From contig CANJNU010000091.1 in NCBI GenBank assembly GCA_947475645.1, forward strand, positions 1 to 5,362: a stretch of 5,362 bases of DNA, in the 5' to 3' direction. Of the stretch, positions 1-5,362 are shown one piece after another. The stretch is from Bacteriovoracaceae bacterium. GTDB lineage: Bacteria > Bdellovibrionota > UBA1018. Below the pieces are notes generated by a model that had not been told where the DNA came from, searched no databases, and worked only from the letters and a program-made list of their open reading frames with translations. Each line of letters starts with the position of its first letter. Position 1 is the first letter of the stretch. The translations under genes and the position numbers were made by a program.

Positions 1-76
1 CATCGACTTTCCAAGCCCGCTCAAGTTGCAGATCCATACTCGAATGATAGTGGAGCCCCCTCTTTTTTGACCCCAT
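1..76 (-). CDS. 5' end of a divergent gene, product unknown (partial)
   Basis: On the minus strand an ATG at 76-74 opens a frame that stays open to the left edge, giving 25 codons (MGSKKRGLHYHSS, then MDLQLERAWKVD). It is preceded by AAGGAG at 93-88 with an 11-base spacer, the best ribosome binding site at this end of the window. An internal ATG at 37-35 is an alternative start but has no good site before it. The fragment is basic at the start, then amphipathic and helix-like, with no signal peptide, so a cytoplasmic protein is likely. I do not recognise the family. The competing reading is a plus-strand gene tail in frame 2 ending with TGA at 68-70; it cannot be excluded because only 22 codons are visible. 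Confidence 0.5.
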   Translation of the reverse strand, partial: MGSKKRGLHYHSSMDLQLERAWKVD

Positions 77-87
77 TTTTATTGTAT

Positions 88-93
88 CTCCTT
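88..93 (-). promoter_or_regulatory. Ribosome binding site of the left-edge gene
   Basis: Reading the minus strand, AAGGAG is followed by 11 bases (ATACAATAAAA) and then ATG. The match to the anti-Shine-Dalgarno sequence is what favours a divergent gene leaving the window here over a plus-strand gene tail. Confidence 0.5.
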
Positions 94-117
94 CCCTTTC
101 TTGATACGCGGCGTGTC

Positions 118-1479
118 ATGTTAAGAACGAAGCCACTTCTTGGGACATTTTTTGTCACTCTTTTATGCCTCTTTGGAGGATCAGATTCGATTCAGGCCGC
201 GACCCAGTTTGAGTGGAACGGAGTTGTAAGCACGAACGCTGCCCAAGAGGCGTGGCTAATTTTTGAGGGTGAAGTTCGAATTCAACACGACTTTCAGCCC
301 AATAAAGAAATGATTCGTGAAGCAATTCACCAACAAATTCATTATCTTCCAGGCCCAATGCAATACCCACACGACGGGGGCTATGCAACCACCGGTCACG
401 ACTTCGGTCTCTCCAATATTCGTATACGCAAAATCAACTCAGAATCCTCGATATGGTACGTTCAGTATCATTATCAGGGATTAGTATTGGCCCCCACCCC
501 TCTCGCATCTAAAAAGACCATTTATTTAGCCGTCGAACCCAGCAAGCTCTACCAGGCCACCTTAGATCCAAAGAGTGAACATAACCCATGTACCGACGAG
601 CAACTTCAGAGCGAGGACGACCTTTGGCACTTTTGGTCGCCCGAGCGCCCAGGTTGCAAACTCAAAAAGGACATCGACTACATCGAGGTGATCGCGCAAG
701 TTTCTGGCATTGCTTCGCGTTCATTAAAACGTCCCGAATTTGAACGAATGATGGACTCGAAAGGCGTGATTCGGGTTTCGATGTTGTTTGGGCTGAACGA
801 TCCGGTGGAGAATGCAAATCCGGTGCGGTCGATCGACATTGCTGCAAGGAACTTTCAACACTATCAGAACGAGCTTCTGCTTGCAGGATTTGAGCGCACC
901 CAACATTCAGATTTTCAAGTGAGGATGAACTCCTACGAAGAGTCTTACGAGAAGACCTATAGTGCCACGCCCGATAGACCTGTGAAGAAGGTCGAAATTC
1001 AGCTCTTTCTAGGAAGCTCAAAGAATAGAAGCCCTCGCTCGAAGCGCTTCTCTATTCGACTTAAAGAGGCCTTCGAAAAGAGCGCGCTCGTGATCTACGA
1101 CGGACACTCCGGTTTAGGACGCAACCTGAGACTCTCGGCAATTCGAAACGAACATGACATTCAGATTCACTTTGATTCCAATCGCTACCAAATTTTTATG
1201 CTAGACAGCTGCAATTCATATGAATATTGGAAGCGCGAATACTTTGCGACCAAAGCTTCTGGAAGAGATCCTGTGGGAAGTAAGAATCTTGATCTTATTG
1301 TAAACGGACTACAAAGTCAGTTCATGACCGGAGCATCAAGAAGCGGTATTTTATTGAGAGCACTCGATCGGTGGATCTCTACCGGTCAATTTACGAGTTA
1401 TGCCGAGATTATCGATCAGTTCGCCGATTCAGGTAGTTATCCCGTTGTACTGGGCGAAGAGGACAATCCTTCACTCTGA
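118..1479 (+). CDS. Secreted protein with caspase/gingipain-like (clan CD) His-Cys dyad, uncharacterised
   Basis: Starting at ATG 118 the product is 453 residues with a clear Sec signal peptide: basic MLRTK, a hydrophobic core to about residue 20, and likely cleavage after SIQA (residue 27). There is no lipobox, so the mature protein is probably periplasmic or exported. The frame is open back to the window edge and a TTG at 67 is possible (470 residues), but that start would place 17 odd residues before the signal peptide and overlap the divergent gene. No good ribosome site precedes ATG 118. Residues 30 to about 220 show no domain I recognise and carry a Cys pair (C158, C180). In the C-terminal part a hydrophobic strand leads into YDGHSG (H330) and a second into FMLDSCNS (C365). 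This strand-His, strand-Cys order is the catalytic pattern of clan CD peptidases (caspases, gingipains, CHAT domains). Peptidase activity is inference; the substrate is unknown. It converges on dus, ending 68 bp from it. Confidence 0.8.
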   Translation: MLRTKPLLGTFFVTLLCLFGGSDSIQAATQFEWNGVVSTNAAQEAWLIFEGEVRIQHDFQPNKEMIREAIHQQIHYLPGPMQYPHDGGYATTGHDFGLSNIRIRKINSESSIWYVQYHYQGLVLAPTPLASKKTIYLAVEPSKLYQATLDPKSEHNPCTDEQLQSEDDLWHFWSPERPGCKLKKDIDYIEVIAQVSGIASRSLKRPEFERMMDSKGVIRVSMLFGLNDPVENANPVRSIDIAARNFQHYQNELLLAGFERTQHSDFQVRMNSYEESYEKTYSATPDRPVKKVEIQLFLGSSKNRSPRSKRFSIRLKEAFEKSALVIYDGHSGLGRNLRLSAIRNEHDIQIHFDSNRYQIFMLDSCNSYEYWKREYFATKASGRDPVGSKNLDLIVNGLQSQFMTGASRSGILLRALDRWISTGQFTSYAEIIDQFADSGSYPVVLGEEDNPSL

Positions 1480-1547
1480 TTCAATTTCTTGGTCTACAAA
1501 ACCCGACACCCAAGCGCGCGCCTAAGCTATCTGGAAGAGTGAGAGCA

Positions 1548-2567
1548 TCAACCATGCCCCCCCATCAGAAAAGGCTCGGCCATAAACTTAAGGTCGCGCA
1601 CCTTCGAACTCGTCTCGAAAAATAGTTCGGCAGCTTGCCAAAGTTCGACGGGCTCTGTGAGCGAAAAAACCTTACTCCGAAATTCACTCGAACCAGGGAA
1701 TCCTGCCGAGTACCAAGACAAAAACTTTCGAGCATGAATCATAGCGGGCCGAGGCTCGTACATCTCATGCAAATAGCCACGAAGGTCAGAGAGCATCTTT
1801 AAATAGTCCCCAACCAACGGAAGTTCAAAAGTCTCGCCTTTCCATAAGGCATAGGCCTGCTCAAAAATGAACGGATTTCTTAATGCTCCACGACCAATCA
1901 TCACCGCATCAACTCCGTAGACGCGCAATCGTTGCACCGCTTGCTCGGCAGTAACAACATCTCCATTTCCGATGATCGGCAGAGGACTCTTGGCTTTGAC
2001 ATCACCGATAAATTCCCAATCGGCCTCGCCACTATAACCCTGCGCTCGCGTGCGTCCATGAATCGCCACCCATTTCACACCCACATCGGCGGCGACTCGA
2101 ACAATTTCGAGTGCATTTCGAGATTGAGCATCCCAGCCCGTTCGAATTTTAATGGTGACAGGAATATTGCAACCCTTCACCATGGCCTCGAGCGTTTTAC
2201 CCAATTCGACGGGATTGCGACACATTGCCGCGCCCGCTCCCTTTTTTACGACTTTAGGAACCGGGCAACCCATATTCAAATCAACGAAGTCAGCCCCGAG
2301 CTTTTCGACATATTGACAGGCTTTCACCAAATGATCGGTTTCTTCGCCAAAAATCTGAAGTCCGATTCGACGCTCGTCTTCATGAAAACGAAGTAAATCG
2401 AAGGTTTTCTTACTGGCATACTCAATTCCCGTAGCCGAAACCAGCTCTGAGATAACAACCGCACTTTCACGTTTTCGCATGAGCCGACGAAACGCGGAGT
2501 GCGTAATGCCAGCCATGGGTGCCAGAACAAACGGATGATCAATCTCAAAAGGGCCTAACTTCGCCAT
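1548..2567 (-). CDS. dusB: tRNA-dihydrouridine synthase, DusB type
   Basis: This 339-residue flavoenzyme reduces specific uridines in the tRNA D-loop or nearby to dihydrouridine, using FMN and NADPH in the cytoplasm. It is full length for the family. Visible signatures, in order: VLAPMAGITHSAFRR (14-28) at the first strand of the TIM barrel; VDLNMGCPVPKVVKKGAGAA (95-114), with C101 as the conserved catalytic Cys; IKIRTGW (139-145), with the FMN-contacting K140; AIHGRTRAQGYSG (168-180); IIGNGDV (198-204); and MIGRGALRNPFIF (223-235), which binds the FMN phosphate. The C-terminal 90 residues form the helical tRNA-binding domain. The GNGD and GRGALRNP forms fit the DusB/NifR3 group better than DusA or DusC, but the subgroup is a judgement by eye. 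The start lies 15 bp after the pepP stop, with a weak AAAGG overlapping that stop codon, so it is probably cotranscribed from the pepP side. In many bacteria dusB sits before fis; here it does not. Confidence 0.95.
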   Translation of the reverse strand: MAKLGPFEIDHPFVLAPMAGITHSAFRRLMRKRESAVVISELVSATGIEYASKKTFDLLRFHEDERRIGLQIFGEETDHLVKACQYVEKLGADFVDLNMGCPVPKVVKKGAGAAMCRNPVELGKTLEAMVKGCNIPVTIKIRTGWDAQSRNALEIVRVAADVGVKWVAIHGRTRAQGYSGEADWEFIGDVKAKSPLPIIGNGDVVTAEQAVQRLRVYGVDAVMIGRGALRNPFIFEQAYALWKGETFELPLVGDYLKMLSDLRGYLHEMYEPRPAMIHARKFLSWYSAGFPGSSEFRSKVFSLTEPVELWQAAELFFETSSKVRDLKFMAEPFLMGGHG

Positions 2568-2582
2568 GAATTCAAACTGCCT

Positions 2583-3902
2583 TTAATTCTTGAGAGCTTC
2601 GATTTCAGAGCGCACTTTGGGCGCGTCTTTCGTAAGGTTCTCGCATCCATTTTCGGTAATCAAAATATCGTCTTCAATGCGAATTCCAATATTACGATAT
2701 TCTTCTGGAACGTCACGATCGCCCGGTTGAACATAAAAGCCCGGCTCGATCGTCAGGAACATTCCTGCCTGCAGCTTACGAGGCTCGCCTTTTTGAGTAT
2801 AAAGGCCCACATCATGAACATCCATACCTAACCAGTGGCCGGTATTGTGCGGATAGAAGCGCTTATACGCAAGCGACTGAATCATATCTTCCAGATTACC
2901 CTTCATCAGGCCCAGCGAAAGCATGCCGTCAGTTAATACCTCGACGGCTTTTCGATGAATGCCTGGCATCGTTGCCCCCGGACGTGCCATCTCAATACAT
3001 GCCATTTGCGCCTTCAAGACCAGATCGTAAAGTTTGGCCTGGCCAGATGTGTATTCGCGGCCAATAGGGAACGTGCGAGTGATGTCAGAGGTGTAATACT
3101 CAAACTCGCCGCCTGCATCGACGAGCAAAAGTTCGTGGTCACGTAGAATATCGTTATTCGCTCGGTAATGAAGGCACGCTGCATTCACGCCGCCTGCAAC
3201 AATACTTCCGTAACCCACACGCTGCGAACCATTTCTACGGAAGGTATAATCAATCAGAGCTTCGATTTCGAATTCCTTCATTCCGGGACGAACTTCTTTC
3301 ATCGCCGTTCTATGGGCCAGGGCGGTGAGTTCACACGCTCTGCGGATCATCGGAAGTTCTTCGGGAGTTTTAAATAAGCGCATCTCACCCAAAACTTCGG
3401 CAGGATCAACGATCGGAAGAAGCGCTTTTCCGCTGCGTCCCAAACTCTTGCGTGCGCGCTCCAGTGAATTCAACACGAGCTCATCGCTCTCACGCATCAT
3501 TCCGATACGGTAGAATACTTTTTCTCCACGCTTTAAAAGATCGGGGAGTCGCTTGGAAAGCTCATCAATCGGATAAGCTTCATCGACCCCAAAGACAGAA
3601 ACCGCACCCTCAACGCCGTACCGCTCGCCTTCCCAAATTTCTAACTCGGGATCGCGCTTGCGCACAAAGAGAATCGATTGATAGCCGCCGCTGCCCGACG
3701 TAGGAACAAGAACGAGATAAGATTCGGGTTCTTCAAAGCCAGTGAGGTAGAAAAAACTACTTTCTTGACGAAACGGATAGTGAACGTCGGGGTTACGCAG
3801 TACCTCAAGGCTCGAGGGGAATAAAAAGATCGCCCCAGGCTGAGACTTCATTAAGGCATCACGACGTTTTTTAAAGAAAGCAGGCACTTGCTTGAGCAGC
3901 AT
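2583..3902 (-). CDS. pepP: Xaa-Pro aminopeptidase (aminopeptidase P, M24B)
   Basis: Cytoplasmic dinuclear-metal (typically Mn) exopeptidase that removes an N-terminal residue preceding proline. Its 439 residues are close to the E. coli PepP length. The N-terminal AMP_N domain (about 5-140) includes the typical YPFRQESSFFYLTGFEEPE stretch (42-60). The pita-bread catalytic domain (about 180-430) has all five metal ligands: D262 in LLVDAGG, D273 in TSDITRTFP, H356 in PHNTGHWLGMDVHD, E386 in LTIEPGFY and E410 in GIRIEDD. These align with E. coli D260, D271, H354, E383 and E406. The accessory histidines H245 (LHY), H352 and H363 are also present, so the enzyme should be active. There is no signal peptide. 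The ATG start fits the family N terminus and has AAAGAGG 10 bases upstream. Six 7 bp repeats lie immediately before that site. It is the first gene of a probable pepP-dus pair. Confidence 0.96.
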   Translation of the reverse strand: MLLKQVPAFFKKRRDALMKSQPGAIFLFPSSLEVLRNPDVHYPFRQESSFFYLTGFEEPESYLVLVPTSGSGGYQSILFVRKRDPELEIWEGERYGVEGAVSVFGVDEAYPIDELSKRLPDLLKRGEKVFYRIGMMRESDELVLNSLERARKSLGRSGKALLPIVDPAEVLGEMRLFKTPEELPMIRRACELTALAHRTAMKEVRPGMKEFEIEALIDYTFRRNGSQRVGYGSIVAGGVNAACLHYRANNDILRDHELLLVDAGGEFEYYTSDITRTFPIGREYTSGQAKLYDLVLKAQMACIEMARPGATMPGIHRKAVEVLTDGMLSLGLMKGNLEDMIQSLAYKRFYPHNTGHWLGMDVHDVGLYTQKGEPRKLQAGMFLTIEPGFYVQPGDRDVPEEYRNIGIRIEDDILITENGCENLTKDAPKVRSEIEALKN

Positions 3903-3912
3903 GAATTCTAGA

Positions 3913-3919
3913 CCTCTTT
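3913..3919 (-). promoter_or_regulatory. Ribosome binding site of pepP
   Basis: AAAGAGG on the minus strand ends 10 bases before the pepP ATG. It supports that start and lies only two bases from the heptamer array, so the array sits in the upstream part of the leader or overlaps the promoter. Confidence 0.7.
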
Positions 3920-3921
3920 AT

Positions 3922-3963
3922 GACTTTTGACTTTTGACTTTTGACTTTTGACTTTTGACTTTT
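3922..3963. repeat. Six perfect tandem copies of the heptamer GACTTTT
   Basis: Copies begin at 3922, 3929, 3936, 3943, 3950 and 3957, with no mismatches over 42 bp; the next base starts a broken copy (GAAA). Read on the pepP strand the unit is AAAAGTC. Because the unit is 7 bp and the array is non-coding, copy-number change by slippage would shift promoter or leader spacing rather than a reading frame. On the plus strand five of the junctions read TTGACT, close to a sigma-70 -35 box. Heptameric short tandem repeats are well known in filamentous cyanobacterial genomes; here the neighbouring genes do not suggest a cyanobacterium. Confidence 0.97.
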
Positions 3964-4140
3964 GAAATGATGCTCAGCCTTTACTAAAAATCGAAGAAAA
4001 GGCCAAGCCCTTAGAACAGTAACAGAAGACCCCAACTTAAAGAGGCAAGGAAGGCAAAGATTCCCCTTATCAAAACAATTCCGTTCACTTACACTCGCCC
4101 TATCCTTTTCGCATCCCCGCTGTTTGAAACCCCTGAGTTT

Positions 4141-4145
4141 AAGGA
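4141..4145 (+). promoter_or_regulatory. Ribosome binding site of the TPR-barrel gene
   Basis: AAGGA lies nine bases before ATG 4155; a second AAGG at 4147-4150 is probably too close (four bases). The good spacing supports ATG 4155 as the start. Confidence 0.6.
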
Positions 4146-4154
4146 CAAGGTAAA

Positions 4155-5362
4155 ATGTTGAATCTCAAGACCGCCACAGCTCTTCTTGCTCTTCTTTCGG
4201 CGTTCACATCAGCCTACGCGGGCGTTGCCACGAACCAGGAGATTGCCCAAACCTACGCAACCCACTATATGCATCAAGGCCAACTCGAGGACGCCATTGA
4301 TGTGCTGAGGCAGCAAATTACAGCCGACCCCAAGGATACCTCCTCAGAACAGCTTCTTGGCCTCATCGCCTTAGAACGCCAAATTTGGTCGCTCGCCCAA
4401 AGAAGCTTCGAAAGCGTCATCAGAAAAACACACGGAACTGATCAGCAAATTGCCCGCTACTACTTAGCACAGTCTATTGTACCCCAGGGAAAAGTCGACC
4501 AGGCTATTCAGATTCTTGCCGCCCTTCGCAGCGACCCTTTCATTGGAGATTCAGCTCACGAAGCATACGATCGCCTCAAGTCTGGAAGCCGCGAATTTCC
4601 TCTTTTGTCGGTAACCCCCGAGTCAAGCTGGCAGGCGGGTATCGACTTGCTAGCGGGCTACGATTCGAACGTGCTTCTGGTGGCAGATGCCAACTTAGCT
4701 GCACAAACTGACACCCACACTGCAAGTCCTTACACGACCATTGCCGGACGCTGGATGCGCATCCAACCACGAAATGCGAACCGCTCGTGGATGTATGGCC
4801 TGAATGGTTCGTTTACCGGATACACGGTTGCCGAAGCCAAGGACTTCAACACCCTATCGGGGGCAATTTCCTTTGACTCGGTGCCTGGCCAGGCTACCCT
4901 ACTGGCAAGAGCAGTAACCCACTCCTATGGAATGGAGTTTTCGGGTTCCTACTTAAATACAAGCGGCTACCAGTTTTTTAATTGGACTGACTCCTTGCGT
5001 TATCGCGGCCTTTGGAGAATGAGTTCTACCCAACAACTGGACTGGGAACTCGCAATTCGATATCAAAAGTATTCAACAGCCTCAGTAAGCGACACAACCT
5101 TGAACGATCGATCTGGACCTGGTTTACGCCCCCGGTTGAACTATCAGGCGCGGCTAGGAAAAGGCGTCTTCTCGACCGGCCTGCAATACGAACAAAATTT
5201 CGCAATAGGCACGAACTACGCTTCGCGCACTTGGGGAGTTCCGGTGGGATACGCTTTGCCGGCGCTGTTTTGGAAAACCACACTGAGTGTGAACGCCGAC
5301 TTCAACTCGATCGCTTATGCCCAGAGCACGACGAATCGCGCAGACAACAACTATGGCGGTGG
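4155..5362 (+). CDS. TPR plus beta-barrel outer-membrane protein, Slam/DUF560-like (3' truncated by window)
   Basis: The frame opened by ATG 4155 has no stop to the right edge: 402 codons plus two bases. The N terminus is a textbook Sec signal peptide (MLNLKTATALLALLSAF) with an AYA cleavage site at residue 22. Residues 28-130 contain about three TPR-like helical pairs; the first ends in the typical QLEDAIDVLRQQITADP (43-59) and the third spans about 97-130. From residue 157 the protein changes to alternating polar/hydrophobic strands rich in Tyr, Trp, Gly and Ser, as in outer-membrane barrels. The first strand carries LLAGYDSNVLLV (165-176); a G-Y-DSNV element at the start of the barrel is common in Slam/DUF560 and related TPR-barrel proteins. 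I count about eleven candidate strands before the edge, so the barrel may be nearly complete. Periplasmic TPRs with an outer-membrane barrel suggest export or assembly of a surface protein or polysaccharide; the cargo is unknown and no partner gene is in view. Confidence 0.85.
   Translation, partial: MLNLKTATALLALLSAFTSAYAGVATNQEIAQTYATHYMHQGQLEDAIDVLRQQITADPKDTSSEQLLGLIALERQIWSLAQRSFESVIRKTHGTDQQIARYYLAQSIVPQGKVDQAIQILAALRSDPFIGDSAHEAYDRLKSGSREFPLLSVTPESSWQAGIDLLAGYDSNVLLVADANLAAQTDTHTASPYTTIAGRWMRIQPRNANRSWMYGLNGSFTGYTVAEAKDFNTLSGAISFDSVPGQATLLARAVTHSYGMEFSGSYLNTSGYQFFNWTDSLRYRGLWRMSSTQQLDWELAIRYQKYSTASVSDTTLNDRSGPGLRPRLNYQARLGKGVFSTGLQYEQNFAIGTNYASRTWGVPVGYALPALFWKTTLSVNADFNSIAYAQSTTNRADNNYGG

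Larger units (their letters stand above)
3903..4154. other. Divergent intergenic region between pepP and the TPR-barrel gene
   Basis: These 252 bp must hold the promoters for both flanking genes. The visible contents are the pepP ribosome site (3913-3919), the six-copy heptamer array (3922-3963) and, at the other end, the ribosome site of the rightward gene. TATCCT at 4101-4106 is a possible -10 box for the rightward gene, but it lacks a convincing -35 partner. No hairpin, riboswitch or credible small gene is evident. Confidence 0.6.

Noticed and set aside
2..70. Plus-strand frame 2 tail ending IVEPPLF and TGA at 68-70
   Set aside because: It could be the end of an upstream gene, but 22 codons without a signature are weaker evidence than the minus-strand ATG with AAGGAG covering the same bases.
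662..1021. 119-codon open frame on the minus strand
   Set aside because: It is antisense to the secreted protein gene, rich in Ser and Arg as shadow frames are, with no domain or ribosome site.
1932..2396. 154-codon open frame on the plus strand
   Set aside because: It lies entirely antisense to the strongly supported dus gene, has no family signature and reads as low-quality shadow sequence.
3168..3703. Overlapping plus-strand open frames of 62-83 codons
   Set aside because: All are antisense to pepP, whose catalytic residues are complete; there is no independent support.
2562..3908. GAATTC directly before both the pepP and dus ATG codons
   Set aside because: The shared hexamer is probably coincidence. 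Surrounding bases differ and there are no vector-like sequences to suggest cloning junctions.
3922..3963. CRISPR-like array
   Set aside because: The units are 7 bp with no spacers, so it is a simple tandem repeat.
3967..3987. Six-codon mini-ORF (MMLSLY) in the intergenic region
   Set aside because: It has no ribosome site and no attenuator-like hairpins nearby; this is expected by chance.
4576..5283. Two minus-strand open frames (64 and 85 codons)
   Set aside because: They are antisense to the TPR-barrel gene, whose frame is open throughout and has a signal peptide and strand pattern.

Overview
The window looks like chromosomal DNA of a Gram-negative bacterium: two exported proteins carry Sec signal peptides, and one of them has a C-terminal region built like an outer-membrane beta-barrel. 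Base composition is balanced, there are no tRNA, rRNA, IS or CRISPR signals, and two genes are housekeeping enzymes. My impression is a Bdellovibrionota-like (former Deltaproteobacteria) genome, but nothing in the window proves it.

Layout, left to right. (1) Positions 1-76, minus strand: the probable first 25 codons of a gene leaving the left edge, with a strong AAGGAG ribosome binding site. (2) 118-1479, plus: a secreted protein of about 453 residues with no obvious named family. Its C-terminal part has a His/Cys pair in YDGHSG and LDSCNS contexts, as in caspase/gingipain-fold (clan CD) peptidases. (3) 1548-2567, minus: tRNA-dihydrouridine synthase of the DusB type, convergent with gene 2. 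(4) 2583-3902, minus: Xaa-Pro aminopeptidase (PepP type) with all five metal ligands, 15 bp upstream of dus and probably cotranscribed with it. (5) 3903-4154: a 252 bp divergent intergenic region holding six perfect copies of a 7 bp repeat just upstream of the pepP ribosome binding site. (6) 4155 to the right edge, plus: a truncated gene of at least 402 codons for a signal peptide, about three TPR-like repeats and a beta-strand-rich barrel. It resembles Slam/DUF560 or PgaA-type TPR-barrel outer-membrane proteins. This gene runs off the window without a stop and is easy to miss.

The genes do not form one pathway. pepP-dus is a small cytoplasmic housekeeping operon (peptide turnover and tRNA modification). 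The flanking genes encode envelope or secreted products. The most interesting points are the uncharacterised secreted caspase-fold candidate, the heptamer array in the pepP leader and the TPR-barrel protein. I found no convincing multi-gene novel system.
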